Origin: Luedemannella flava | Lineage (GTDB): Bacteria; Actinomycetota; Actinomycetes; Mycobacteriales; Micromonosporaceae | Length of the DNA: 64,000 nucleotides | NCBI RefSeq assembly: GCF_039528515.1 | Contig: NZ_BAAALT010000008.1 | Coordinates: 5,316 to 69,315, forward strand | Reading direction: 5' to 3' | Shown here: positions 42,061 through 50,946 of the stretch, one piece after another | How positions within the stretch are numbered: position 1 is the stretch's first letter | How the letters are laid out: each line of letters starts with the position of its first letter | Made by a program: the position numbers and the translations under genes | Notes under the pieces: generated by a model | What the model was told of the DNA's origin: nothing | The model's input: only the letters and a program-made list of their open reading frames with translations | Database searches by the model: none

Positions 42061-43047
42061 CTAGCGCAGTTTCGGGTCGAAGGCGTCGCGGATCGCGTCG
42101 CCCAGCATGATGAAGGCCAGCACGGTCAGCGCGAGGAACACCGACGGTACGATCAGCGGCGTGACCGCCTCGCGCATGTGCAGCCGGCCGCTGTCGATCG
42201 AGATGCCCCACGAGATGGTCGGGCTCTGCAGGCCGATGCCGAGGAAAGACAGGGTGGCCTCGGTGGCGATGAACGAGCCCAACGCGATCGTGATGATGAC
42301 GAGTACGGGCGCGATCGAGTTCGGCAGGATGTGCCGCCACATGATGCGGCCGTTGCCCGCGCCGAGCATGCGCGCCGCCTGCACGTAGTCCTGCTGCTTG
42401 GCGGTGATGACCGAGGAGCGGATGACGCGCGCCGCCGTGGTCCAGCCGAGCAGACCCAGGACGAGGACGACGGCGGCGATGCGCGTCTTCTCGTGACCGC
42501 TCGGCACCCGGCCCATCACCACGATTGCCGCGAGCAGTAGCGGGATGCCCAGGACGATGTCGACGATCCGGGACAGGACCGCGTCGGGCCAGCCACCGAA
42601 GAAGCCGGCGACCATGCCCACGAGGATCGCGATGAGCCCCGCGGTGAGCGCCGCGAGCCCGCCGACGAGCAGCGAGGCGCGGGCCCCGTAGACGGCGCGG
42701 GCGTAGACGTCGCAGCCCTGGAAGTCGAACCCGAAGATGGCCGCGCCCTGCGGGCCGTGGTGCTGCATACGCAGGGCGCAGTCGTTCGGGTCGGCCGAGG
42801 TGAACAGTTGCGGCACGATCGCCATGAGCAGGGCGATCAGCGCGATCACCAGGGCGATCCAGAACAGCGGGTTGCGGCGCAGGTCGCGCCACGCGTCGCC
42901 GGCCAGGCTGCGCGGCCTTCCGGGCACCGCGCTGGGCGTCGGCGGCACCCCGATGTCCGACGGCTGTCCGGGCGCGTTCGGATTGCCGGCCGGCCCGGGC
43001 GTGGCGGTGTGCAACTCGGTAGCCGCCACCGTCTCGAAGTCGCTCAC
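42061..43047 (-). CDS. Peptide ABC transporter permease (DppC type)
   Basis: A 328-residue membrane protein from GTG 43047 with GGAGG upstream. A 50-residue polar N-terminus precedes the OppC-type helix (NPLFWIALVIALIALLMAI), then five helices of the BPD transporter domain. The EAA-type loop is DYVQAARMLGAGNGRIMWRHILPNS. The C-terminus DAFDPKLR is typical for DppC/OppC. The start codon lies in one arm of an 11-bp inverted repeat that can form a hairpin. Confidence 0.92.
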   Translation of the reverse strand: MSDFETVAATELHTATPGPAGNPNAPGQPSDIGVPPTPSAVPGRPRSLAGDAWRDLRRNPLFWIALVIALIALLMAIVPQLFTSADPNDCALRMQHHGPQGAAIFGFDFQGCDVYARAVYGARASLLVGGLAALTAGLIAILVGMVAGFFGGWPDAVLSRIVDIVLGIPLLLAAIVVMGRVPSGHEKTRIAAVVLVLGLLGWTTAARVIRSSVITAKQQDYVQAARMLGAGNGRIMWRHILPNSIAPVLVIITIALGSFIATEATLSFLGIGLQSPTISWGISIDSGRLHMREAVTPLIVPSVFLALTVLAFIMLGDAIRDAFDPKLR

Positions 43048-43083
43048 GCCAACACCTCCGCTGCGCTCCGGCGTTGGCGTGAG
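43043..43083 (-). promoter_or_regulatory. Hairpin that can mask the dppC-type start
   Basis: CTCACGCCAAC (43043-43053) and GTTGGCGTGAG (43073-43083) are perfect 11-bp complements with a 19-base spacer. On the minus-strand mRNA the downstream arm contains the GTG start codon (43047-43045) and the loop contains the GGAGG ribosome site. The DNA between the arms also has the GCTGCGCTC word seen in the intergenic element at 26131. Confidence 0.55.
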
Positions 43084-43134
43084 TCATCACTGAGCTGACG
43101 GTTCACTCGCTGACGCTCGTTCACTGCCTCCACC

Positions 43135-44070
43135 TCACTCATACCGGATCCGCGGGTCGAGTACGGCGTAGAGCACGTCGACGACGAGGTTGATGACGAG
43201 GTAGACGACCACGAGGACGCTCACGAAACCGATCACCAGCGGCCCGTCGCCGGTGCGGATGGAGCGGAACAGGTACTGCCCGACGCCGGGGACGTTGAAC
43301 ACGCCCTCGGTCACGATCGCGCCGCCCATGAGGTTTCCCAGCTCGACGCCGAGGAACGTCACGATCGGGATGAGCGAGTTGCGCAGCACGTGGACGCCGA
43401 TGACCCGGCGCGGCTGCAGGCCCTTGGAGCGGGCCGTGCGGACGTAGTCGGAGCGGAGGTTCTCGCCGACCGACGCGCGGGTCAGGCGCAGGGCCGTGGC
43501 CAGCGACAACGAGCCGAGGACCATGCCGGGCAGCAGGATCTGGTACAGGCTGGGATCGGCGCCCGCCGTGGCCGGGAAGATCGGCCACTTCACCGCGAAC
43601 AGGTACTGCGCGACCGGCGCCAGCACGATCGACGGGATGCCGATCACGACGAGGGTCAGCACGAGCGTGCTGTTGTCGAGGATGCCGCCGCGCCGGATGC
43701 CGGCGATCACGCCGCCCGTCACGCCGAAGATGATCGTGAAGAGGATCGCCACGACGGCGAGCTTGGCGGTGACCGGCCAGGCCCGGGCCAGGATCTCGTT
43801 GATCGGCTGGCCGGTGAGCGAGGTGCCGAAGTCCCCGTGCAGCAGTCCGCCGATGTAGTAGAAGTACTGCGCGAAGAAGCCCTCGTTGAGGTGGAATTCC
43901 TGGATCATCGCGTTCAGCTGCGCTTCGCTGACCGGCCGCTCGCCGGCCAGGGACTGCGCGACGTTGCGCGCGTCGCCCCGGCCCGCGAACATGAGGGCGA
44001 AGACGATCAAGGTCGTGCCGAAGAAGGCAAGGACCATCTGGAGCAGCCGCCGCACGATGTAGCGGAACAT
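43135..44070 (-). CDS. Peptide ABC transporter permease (DppB type)
   Basis: A 311-residue membrane protein from ATG 44070. The N-terminus MFRYIVRRLLQMVLAFFGTT is the typical OppB/DppB start, followed by an extracytoplasmic loop and five more helices. The EAA loop is DYVRTARSKGLQPRRVIGVHVLRN, split here by one helix turn. The C-terminus ends LDPRIRYE as in most DppB proteins. It forms the translocation channel with the DppC-type permease. Confidence 0.93.
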   Translation of the reverse strand: MFRYIVRRLLQMVLAFFGTTLIVFALMFAGRGDARNVAQSLAGERPVSEAQLNAMIQEFHLNEGFFAQYFYYIGGLLHGDFGTSLTGQPINEILARAWPVTAKLAVVAILFTIIFGVTGGVIAGIRRGGILDNSTLVLTLVVIGIPSIVLAPVAQYLFAVKWPIFPATAGADPSLYQILLPGMVLGSLSLATALRLTRASVGENLRSDYVRTARSKGLQPRRVIGVHVLRNSLIPIVTFLGVELGNLMGGAIVTEGVFNVPGVGQYLFRSIRTGDGPLVIGFVSVLVVVYLVINLVVDVLYAVLDPRIRYE

Positions 44071-44154
44071 GCCCCTAGTCTCTCCGCAGATCGCCCTTAA
44101 GCATGGCTTATCGGCGGAAAAGACGGTATTCAGGCTTCGGGGATGTATCCCCTA

Positions 44155-44197
44155 CGCGCCGGCGGGCCGCCCCGATGAGGGGCGGCCCGCCGGCGCG
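44155..44197 (-). terminator. Hairpin between binding-protein and permease genes
   Basis: A perfect 19-bp stem (44155-44173 with 44179-44197) and the 5-base loop GATGA. It lies between the solute-binding-protein gene and the dppB-type gene of the same operon, where such stems often limit read-through or protect the 5' mRNA part so the binding protein is made in excess. Confidence 0.82.
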
Positions 44198-44212
44198 GAC
44201 CCGGTCACGAGG

Positions 44213-45856
44213 TCAGGAGACGACCTCGATCTGGAGCAGGTCGACCCGGTTGAACAGGTCCATCGCGACGTTGCGGGTGCGCTCGGAGTGACCGAACACG
44301 TTCTGCCCGAACCGCATGGGCATGACCGGCATCTCCTTGGCGAGGATGTCCTCCGCCGCCTGGTACTTGACGATCGCGGCCTCGGCGGTCTCGGCCTGCT
44401 GGCCGGCGGCCACCAGGTCGTCGAACTCCTTGTTGCTGAACCCGTAGTAGTTCGACGAGCCGTTGGTCGTGTACAGCGGGCCCAGGTAGTTCTCCATGGA
44501 CGGGTAGTCCATGACCCAGCCCATGCGGAACATGCCGACGTTCTGCTTCTTGTCCAGCTTGGTGAGCAGATCCGCGAACTTGGCCTCCGGCTGCGCGGTG
44601 CAGGTCACGCCCAGGTTGTTCTTGAGCTGGTTGCAGGTCGCCTCGACCCAGTCCTTGTGCCCACCGTCCGCGTTGTACGTGATGACCAGGCTCGACGGCC
44701 CGGCCGCGGCCGTGTACGCCTCCTTGGCCGCCGTCGGGTTGTACTTGCACGCGTCGCCGCAGGTGTCGGGCCGGTAGCCGGCCACGACCGGCGACACGAA
44801 CGACCTGGCGGAGGTCTGCGAACCCTTGAAGATCGCGGTCACCTGTTCGTCCCGGTCGATCGCCATCGAGATGGCCTTGCGGACCTCGACCTTGGCGAAC
44901 TTCGGGTCGTACGTGGGGAACGCCAGGATCTGCAGCGACGACGCCGGGCTCTTGAGGAACCGGTCGCCCAGGTCGTTCGGGGCGGTGGTCAGGTTCTCCG
45001 TCGGGATCTGCTTCATCACGTCGACGTTGCCCGCGAGCAGGTCGTTGTACTCGGCCGTGGGCTGCAGGTACACCTTGAAGATGGCGCCGGCGACCTTGGG
45101 CTTGGTGCCCGGGTACGCGTCGTAGCGCTCGACCTCGATCTGCTGGTCGTGCTGCCACGTGCCCTTCATCTTGAACGGGCCGTTGCCGACCGGGGCGTTC
45201 TCGAAGTCCTTCTTGACGCTGCCGTCGCTCTCGAACGCCGCCTTCGGCAGCGGGTAGAACGCGGTGTAGCCGAGCAGCGTCTTGAAGTCGATGAACGGGT
45301 TGGTCAGGTCGACGGTGTACGTCAGGTCGTCGACCTTCTTCAGGCCGGACAGCGTCTTGGCCTTGGGCACGGGCGCCGTCTTCGGGCCGTCGCCGTCGGG
45401 GTCCGACGTGTTCATGTCGGCGTACCCGGCGATCTTGTCAAAGAAGTAGTTGTTGTTCTGGCCGTTCGGGCCGTAGGCGCCGTAGTTCCAGGAGTCGATG
45501 AAGCTGTCGGACGTGACCTTCTCGCCGTTGTGGAACGTGTAGCCGTCCTTCAGCTTGATGGTCCACGTCTTGTTGCCGTTGGACGGGGTGATCGACTCCG
45601 CCGCCACCTCGTACGGCTTGTTCTGCGCGTCGTAGTCCACCAGCGGTGTGTACAGCGCCGCGAGGACCTGCGAGCCGCTGGTCTCGTTGGTGTTGGTCGG
45701 GATCAGGAACTGCGGCTCGGCGATGCCGATGGTGACCACCGCGCTGGTGTTCGCACTGCCGCCCCCCTCGTCGTCCCCGCCGCAGCCGGCCAGTGCGCTG
45801 GTCACGACGATCAGGCTTGCGGGCACGGCCCAGGCGGCACGCCTGCGGACCTGCAT
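44213..45856 (-). CDS. Peptide ABC transporter substrate-binding lipoprotein
   Basis: A 547-residue family 5 extracellular solute-binding protein from ATG 45856 with AAGGAGG upstream. The signal peptide ends in the lipobox SALAGC, followed by a flexible GGDDEGGGSANTS spacer. SBP_bac_5 features: LVDYDAQNKPYEVAAESI, the WTIKLKDGYTFHNGEKVT motif, and YNPTAAKEAYTAA. It captures peptides or similar solutes outside the membrane and delivers them to the permeases encoded downstream. The exact ligand cannot be told. Confidence 0.94.
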   Translation of the reverse strand: MQVRRRAAWAVPASLIVVTSALAGCGGDDEGGGSANTSAVVTIGIAEPQFLIPTNTNETSGSQVLAALYTPLVDYDAQNKPYEVAAESITPSNGNKTWTIKLKDGYTFHNGEKVTSDSFIDSWNYGAYGPNGQNNNYFFDKIAGYADMNTSDPDGDGPKTAPVPKAKTLSGLKKVDDLTYTVDLTNPFIDFKTLLGYTAFYPLPKAAFESDGSVKKDFENAPVGNGPFKMKGTWQHDQQIEVERYDAYPGTKPKVAGAIFKVYLQPTAEYNDLLAGNVDVMKQIPTENLTTAPNDLGDRFLKSPASSLQILAFPTYDPKFAKVEVRKAISMAIDRDEQVTAIFKGSQTSARSFVSPVVAGYRPDTCGDACKYNPTAAKEAYTAAAGPSSLVITYNADGGHKDWVEATCNQLKNNLGVTCTAQPEAKFADLLTKLDKKQNVGMFRMGWVMDYPSMENYLGPLYTTNGSSNYYGFSNKEFDDLVAAGQQAETAEAAIVKYQAAEDILAKEMPVMPMRFGQNVFGHSERTRNVAMDLFNRVDLLQIEVVS

Positions 45857-46131
45857 GGTTCCTCCTTGCCGCGCCGGCGCCGAGGCTCGGGCGGGCGCTT
45901 TCACGCTCCGGTGGTCAACGGCGGCGGCCGGTGGACTTTCTCCGGGCAGCACTCACCGTGACCAGGGTCTACTTATCAGGAATTATCACCACAGATTCTC
46001 CCAACACTTGGTAGGACGGCGGCAATTGATTCGCCGATGCTCATAGCGAGCTATCGGGTCGATTACAGAGAGTTATCAGCTTGGCCGGGCCGGGCCGGGG
46101 GCGCGAACCGGCCACGTGGCAGGATCGGGGG
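45857..46131. other. Divergent promoter region, binding protein / folD
   Basis: No gene in this 275-base region. The part 45960-46080 is clearly less G+C-rich than the rest of the window. TTATCA occurs several times on the plus strand (two copies about 11 bases apart near 45975, another near 46073). A palindrome ATAGC-GA-GCTAT lies at 46043-46054. Promoters for both flanking genes are expected here. Confidence 0.55.
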
Positions 46132-46998
46132 GTGACCGCGACGCTTCTGGACGGCAAGATCACCGCCGCCACGATCAAGGACGAGCTCCGGGTACGGACG
46201 AAGGCGCTCGCCGAGCGCGGCATCCAGCCCGGGCTGGGCACCATCCTGGTCGGTGACGACCCCGGCTCGCACACCTACGTCGCGATGAAGCACCGCGACT
46301 GCGCCGAGGTCGGGATCGTCTCGATCCGCAAGGACCTGCCCGCGACGGCCACCCAGGAAGAGGTTGACCGGGCCGTCGCGGAGCTCAACGCCGACCCCGC
46401 CTGCACCGGTTACCTGGTCCAGCTCCCGATGCCGCGCCAGATCGACCAGCAGCGCGTGCTGGAGGCGGTCGACCCCGCCAAGGACGTGGACGGCCTGCAC
46501 CCGGTCAGCCTCGGCCGGCTCGTCCTGGGCGTCCCGGGCTCGCTGCCCTGCACGCCCAAGGGCATCCTCGAACTGCTCCGCCGCTACGGGGTGCCGATCG
46601 AGGGCGCGGAGGTGGTCATCATCGGCCGGGGCATCACCGTGGGCCGCCCGCTCGGCCTGCTGCTCACCCGTCGCTCGGAGAACGCGACGGTCACGTACTG
46701 CCACACCGGCACCCACGACCTCGTGGCGCACACCCGCCGCGCGGACATCGTGGTGGCCGCGGCCGGCGTCCCGGACATCCTCACGGCCGACATGGTCAAG
46801 CCCGGCGCGGCCGTGGTCGACCTCGGTACGGGCCGGCGGGTCGGCGACGACGGCGTGTCGCGCCTGGCCGGCGACGTGCACCCGGGCGTCGCCGAGGTGG
46901 CCGGCTACCTCACCCCGAACCCCGGCGGCGTCGGCCCGATGACGCGGGCGATGCTCCTGTCGAATGTGGTGGAGACCGCCGAACGCGCGGCCGGCTGA
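46132..46998 (+). CDS. folD: Methylenetetrahydrofolate dehydrogenase / cyclohydrolase
   Basis: A 288-residue bifunctional enzyme from GTG 46132, interconverting 5,10-methylene-, methenyl- and 10-formyltetrahydrofolate. The catalytic Lys is in YVAMKHRDCAEVG, and the family motifs DPAKDVDGLHP, CTPKG and the NADP-site GRGITVGRPL are all present; the C-terminus has NPGGVGPMTRAML. It supplies the formyl donor used by PurN and PurH. The in-frame extension to 46081 lacks a ribosome site. Confidence 0.96.
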   Translation: MTATLLDGKITAATIKDELRVRTKALAERGIQPGLGTILVGDDPGSHTYVAMKHRDCAEVGIVSIRKDLPATATQEEVDRAVAELNADPACTGYLVQLPMPRQIDQQRVLEAVDPAKDVDGLHPVSLGRLVLGVPGSLPCTPKGILELLRRYGVPIEGAEVVIIGRGITVGRPLGLLLTRRSENATVTYCHTGTHDLVAHTRRADIVVAAAGVPDILTADMVKPGAAVVDLGTGRRVGDDGVSRLAGDVHPGVAEVAGYLTPNPGGVGPMTRAMLLSNVVETAERAAG

Positions 46999-47043
46999 GC
47001 GGCGTCCACCACCGCGGGTTACTGTGCAGAAACAGCAGGTTTT

Positions 47044-47060
47044 TTAACGCCGGTTAACGC
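47044..47060 (+). promoter_or_regulatory. TTAAC palindrome and phased repeat before mdh
   Basis: TTAAC-GCCG-GTTAA (47044-47057) is an inverted repeat; the same bases include TTAACGC twice with 10-bp spacing. It lies 16-32 bases before the mdh start and is a candidate operator. Confidence 0.4.
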
Positions 47061-47075
47061 GGGAGACACCACGCC

Positions 47076-48026
47076 ATGGGCAAGAAGGTCACCGTCGTCG
47101 GCGCCGGATTCTACGGCTCCACGACCGCACAGCGCCTCGCCGAGTACGACGTCTTCGAGACGGTCGTGCTCACCGACATCATCGAGGGCAAGCCGCAGGG
47201 TCTCGCCCTCGACCTCAACCAGTCGCGGGCCATCGAGGGCTTCGAGACGAAGGTGGTCGGTGTCAGCACCGGCCCGAACGGCGAGGGCTACGAGGCGATC
47301 GAGGGCTCCGACGTCGTCGTCATCACCGCGGGCCTGCCCCGCAAGCCGGGCATGAGCCGGATGGACCTCCTGGGCGTCAACGCGAAGATCGTTCGCCAGG
47401 TGGCCGAGAACGTGGCCAAGTACGCGCCGAACGCCGTCGTCGTGGTGGTCTCCAACCCGCTCGACGAGATGACCGCGCTGGCCCAGATCGCCACCGCGTT
47501 CCCGAAGAACCGGGTGCTCGGCCAGGCCGGCGTGCTCGACACCGCCCGCTTCACCAACTTCGTCGCCGAGACCCTCGGCGTGCCGGTGAAGTCGGTCAAG
47601 ACGCTGACCCTGGGCTCGCACGGCGACACCATGGTCCCGGTCCCGTCGCAGTGCACTGTGGACGGCAGGCCGCTCACCGAGCTGCTCCCGGCCGACAAGA
47701 TCGAGGAGCTGGTCACCCGCACCCGCAACGGCGGCGCCGAGGTCGTGGCGCTGCTCAAGACCGGCTCGGCGTACTACGCCCCGTCGGCCGCCGCCGCCCG
47801 CATGGCCAAGGCGATCGCCGAGGACAGCGGCGAGGTCTGGCCGGTCTGCGCCTGGGTCGACGGCGAGTACGGCATCTCCGGCGTCTACCTCGGCGTGCTC
47901 GCCGAGCTGGGGGCCACCGGCGTCCGCAAGGTCGTCGAGACGCCGCTCACCGACGCGGAGCTCGCGTCGCTCAAGGAGGCCGCCGAGGCCGTCCGCGCCA
48001 AGCAGTCGGACGTCGCCGACCTGTAG
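47076..48026 (+). CDS. mdh: Malate dehydrogenase (LDH-like type)
   Basis: A 316-residue NAD-dependent enzyme from ATG 47076, oxidising malate to oxaloacetate in the TCA cycle. Motifs: VTVVGAGFYGSTTAQRLAE (NAD site), ITAGLPRKPGMSRMDLLGVN with the substrate Arg residues (Arg in PRKPG distinguishes malate from lactate dehydrogenases), VSNPLDEMT, and the catalytic His in LGSHGDTMVP. It follows folD closely, and a terminator comes after it. The folD-mdh neighbourhood is conserved in actinomycetes. Confidence 0.95.
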   Translation: MGKKVTVVGAGFYGSTTAQRLAEYDVFETVVLTDIIEGKPQGLALDLNQSRAIEGFETKVVGVSTGPNGEGYEAIEGSDVVVITAGLPRKPGMSRMDLLGVNAKIVRQVAENVAKYAPNAVVVVVSNPLDEMTALAQIATAFPKNRVLGQAGVLDTARFTNFVAETLGVPVKSVKTLTLGSHGDTMVPVPSQCTVDGRPLTELLPADKIEELVTRTRNGGAEVVALLKTGSAYYAPSAAAARMAKAIAEDSGEVWPVCAWVDGEYGISGVYLGVLAELGATGVRKVVETPLTDAELASLKEAAEAVRAKQSDVADL

Positions 48027-48040
48027 GGCCAACCGACCGC

Positions 48041-48071
48041 GGCTCGGGCGTCCCCTGTGGACGCCCGGGCC
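48041..48071 (+). terminator. Terminator after mdh
   Basis: A 13-bp stem with one G-U pair (48041-48053 with 48059-48071) and the loop CCTGT. Confidence 0.78.
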
Positions 48072-48144
48072 GCGTCGCGCTTTCGGGTGAATGCCGCCAC
48101 GCGGGCTTGCGGCGCCAAAGTCGACCGCCGCCAGCGTCGGCGCC

Positions 48145-48566
48145 GTGCCCTCACCGCTTCACGAGATCCTCATCGAGATGTTCCGCGAACGGCCCACCTT
48201 GGCGGCCCAACTCCTGGTGGACCAGTTGGGCCTGACCATTCCGGAGTTCGACGAGGTTATGACATCGTCAGCGCGGCAGTGCGCGAGGCGACCCGGAGGG
48301 ACCCGGAGGCGTTGATGTCGATCGCAACTGGGCGGCCGCTGAGCGACTTCGGCCGCCGTCACTACGACGATGGCGTGGCCCAGGGTGAGGCCCAGGGTGA
48401 GGCCCGCGGTGAGGCGCTGGCGGTGCTGAAGGTCCTTGATGCTCGAGGTATCGAGATCTCCGATGCGGCGCGTGCGCAGATCGCCGAATGCACCGCCGTC
48501 GACCAGATTGATCTTTGGCTGCGGCGGGTTGCCACGGTTGCCTCGGTTGAGGAGCTGCTCGCCTGA
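48145..48566 (+). pseudogene. Decayed gene with N- and C-terminal remnants
   Basis: From GTG 48145 one frame reads PSPLHEILIEMFRERPTLAA and on to IPEFDEV near 48260, the typical start of a large family of actinomycete proteins of about 280-300 residues. The matching end of that family (ALMSIATGRPLSDFGRRHY, a GEAQGEARGEA repeat, then LDARGIEISDAARAQI) is found in a different frame and stops at 48566. The centre, roughly 200 codons, is missing. This looks like an internal deletion with a frameshift at about 48255-48265. The family function is unclear to me. The region is flanked by intact genes on both sides. Confidence 0.7.
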
Positions 48567-48576
48567 ACTGCGCTGA

Positions 48577-49323
48577 TCAGGTGAGCGGGGTGTCGGGGAA
48601 GAAGCGGTCACACTGCTCGACGCCCTTGGTGTAGCCGAGGTTGAAGGACTTTTCGCGTTCGGCGAGCGTGCCGTGGTCGCGGTCGGCGCTCTCCGCGGAC
48701 GCGATCAGCGGGAACAGCTGCTCGATGTCCTCAATGTCGTCGGGCAGCTCCAGGTAGCCCTTCTCCTTCGTGAACAGGACCCACGCGCCCGCGATGCAGT
48801 CGGCCTGGTTCTCCAGCTGGATGCTGGCCTCCGGGGTCTGCGGGGCCGGGACGCCGACGAGGCTCTGGATGTGGTGGCCCCACTCGTGGGCCAGACCCAC
48901 CGCCGGGCCGGCGTCGCCCGCCCGGTCGTAGAGCGCCCAGAGCAGGTCCTGGCCGACGTAGACGATCTGGTCGCCGCCGCAGTACTCGTACGACTCGGAG
49001 GTGTAGACCGCCTGGCGGCCCTCGCGGTCCTGGCAGCCCTCGGGTCCGCTGGCGCCGTGCGGGACGTAGGTCACCTTCCGGGGCGAGGGCAGGTCGGGCC
49101 AGGTGGCCCGCTGCCACTCCGTGATCATCGGAACGACCTCGTCGACGTAGTCATCCATGGTTTCGTAGTCGAAGGCGCCTTCCAGCGACCGCGTACTCGA
49201 TGGGTCGGGGTTGGCGCCCTCGCCGGAGCCGCCGTCGTCGAAGGCGTGCAGCCCGCAGGCCGCGGCGAGCAGGGCGGCGCCGAGCCAGACTGCGGTGCGG
49301 CGGCGGACCGAGGGGGTGGGCAT
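48577..49323 (-). CDS. Neutral zinc metallopeptidase, lipoprotein
   Basis: A 248-residue protein from ATG 49323 with GGAG upstream. The N-terminus has a signal peptide with lipobox (LLAAAC). The peptidase domain has the HExxH zinc motif HEWGHHIQSLVG and, downstream, LENQADCIAGAW with the third zinc ligand region, as in the YpfJ/neutral zinc metallopeptidase family (COG2321). Cysteines in GPEGCQD, YEYCGG, QADC and EQC could form disulfides. The substrate is unknown. It is divergent from icd. Confidence 0.9.
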   Translation of the reverse strand: MPTPSVRRRTAVWLGAALLAAACGLHAFDDGGSGEGANPDPSSTRSLEGAFDYETMDDYVDEVVPMITEWQRATWPDLPSPRKVTYVPHGASGPEGCQDREGRQAVYTSESYEYCGGDQIVYVGQDLLWALYDRAGDAGPAVGLAHEWGHHIQSLVGVPAPQTPEASIQLENQADCIAGAWVLFTKEKGYLELPDDIEDIEQLFPLIASAESADRDHGTLAEREKSFNLGYTKGVEQCDRFFPDTPLT

Positions 49324-49409
49324 CGTGGGCTCCGATAGGGGGATCGGGTCGGTGTTTCCTTGCCCACGGAACGAAGTCGCCACACCCCCCGCACGGGTGA
49401 ATCGGGCTG

Positions 49410-49425
49410 CAGTACGCTCGTACTG
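49410..49425 (+). promoter_or_regulatory. 16-bp palindrome upstream of icd
   Basis: CAGTACG-CT-CGTACTG is a perfect inverted repeat 33 bases before the icd ATG. It overlaps or abuts a plausible -10 region (TTAGTG/TACTGT) and is a candidate repressor site. Confidence 0.5.
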
Positions 49426-49458
49426 TTAGTGACCTCTGGAGAAGGAGCGCGCGGCGCC

Positions 49459-50676
49459 ATGGCCAAGATCAAGGTGGACAACCCGGTCGTCGAGCTCGAC
49501 GGCGACGAGATGACCCGGATCATCTGGAAGCAGATCCGCGAGCAGCTCATCCTGCCCTATCTCGACGTTGAGCTGGACTACTACGACCTCGGCATTGAGC
49601 ACCGCGACGCGACCGATGACCAGGTCACCATCGACTCCGCGAACGCCATCAAGCGGCACGGCGTCGGCGTGAAGTGCGCCACCATCACCCCCGACGAGGC
49701 GCGCGTCGCCGAGTTCGGTCTCAAGAAGATGTGGCGCTCGCCCAACGGCACCATCCGCAACATCCTCGGCGGCGTCGTCTTCCGCGAACCGATCATCATG
49801 TCGAACGTGCCCCGGCTCGTCCCCGGCTGGACCAGGCCGATCGTCATCGGCCGTCACGCCCACGGCGACCAGTACAAGGCGACCGACTTCGTGGTGCCCG
49901 GCCCGGGCACGGTGACCATCACCTACACGCCGGCCGACGGCGGCGAGCCGGTGCAGATGGAGGTCGCCAAGTTCACCGGCGGCGGCGTCGCCATGGGCAT
50001 GTACAACTTCGACGAGTCCATCCGCGACTTCGCGCGCGCCTCGCTGCGCTACGGCCTGGCCCGCCAGTGGCCGGTCTACCTGTCGACCAAGAACACGATC
50101 CTCAAGGCGTACGACGGCCGGTTCAAGGACATCTTCGCCGAGGTGTTCGAGACCGAGTTCGCCGACGAGTTCAAGGCCGCCGGTATCACCTACGAGCACC
50201 GCCTGATCGACGACATGGTCGCGGCCGCCCTGAAGTGGGAGGGCGGGTTCGTCTGGGCATGCAAGAACTACGACGGCGACGTGCAGTCCGACACGGTGGC
50301 CCAGGGCTTCGGCTCGCTCGGCCTGATGACCTCGGTGCTCATGACGCCGGACGGCCGCACGGTCGAGGCGGAGGCCGCCCACGGCACCGTCACCCGGCAC
50401 TACCGCCAGTGGCAGAAGGGCGAGAAGACGTCGACGAACCCGATCGCGTCGATCTTCGCCTGGACGCAGGGCCTGGCCCACCGCGGCAAGCTGGACGGCA
50501 CCCCGGCGGTGACCGAGTTCGCCCAGACGCTGGAGAAGGTCTGCGTCGCCACCGTCGAGGGTGGCCAGATGACCAAGGACCTGGCCCTGCTGATCTCGCG
50601 GGACGCCCCGTGGCTGACCACCGACGAGTTCATGGGGGCGCTCGACGAGAACCTCGCCCGCGCCCTGGGCGCCTGA
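49459..50676 (+). CDS. icd: NADP-dependent isocitrate dehydrogenase
   Basis: A 405-residue enzyme from ATG 49459 with AAGGAG upstream. It is of the homodimeric eukaryote-like type: MAKIKVDNPVVELDGDEMTR at the start, the substrate loop WRSPNGTIRNILGG, IGRHAHGDQYKATD, the metal-site Asp residues in HRLIDDMVAAAL and CKNYDGDVQSD, and GTVTRHYRQ. It oxidises isocitrate to 2-oxoglutarate. With mdh and sucCD it makes this stretch rich in TCA genes. A terminator follows. Confidence 0.97.
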   Translation: MAKIKVDNPVVELDGDEMTRIIWKQIREQLILPYLDVELDYYDLGIEHRDATDDQVTIDSANAIKRHGVGVKCATITPDEARVAEFGLKKMWRSPNGTIRNILGGVVFREPIIMSNVPRLVPGWTRPIVIGRHAHGDQYKATDFVVPGPGTVTITYTPADGGEPVQMEVAKFTGGGVAMGMYNFDESIRDFARASLRYGLARQWPVYLSTKNTILKAYDGRFKDIFAEVFETEFADEFKAAGITYEHRLIDDMVAAALKWEGGFVWACKNYDGDVQSDTVAQGFGSLGLMTSVLMTPDGRTVEAEAAHGTVTRHYRQWQKGEKTSTNPIASIFAWTQGLAHRGKLDGTPAVTEFAQTLEKVCVATVEGGQMTKDLALLISRDAPWLTTDEFMGALDENLARALGA

Positions 50677-50691
50677 CCCTGCGCACAGCCG

Positions 50692-50729
50692 CAGCCCCGG
50701 ACCCCGTTACGTGACGGGGTCCGGGGCTG
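50692..50729 (+). terminator. Terminator after icd
   Basis: A perfect 16-bp stem (50692-50707 with 50714-50729), loop TACGTG, followed by TTG. Confidence 0.88.
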
Positions 50730-50946
50730 TTGCGTATGGTGCGTATTCACCAGGGTGCGCTCGTCCCGATGGTGCCCTAGTGTGACCCCCACAGGGGGAT
50801 CTGGCGCCGCTGGCCCTTCGTCAGGGACTCCTGGTCAGAATGGCTGACCGACGAACACCCTTTGTGTCGCCGCAAGGGCCGATCGTCCACCTCACCGCCA
50901 CCCTCAACCGATGGTGCGGGGTACGACTGTAAGGAAGCCTGGCGGA

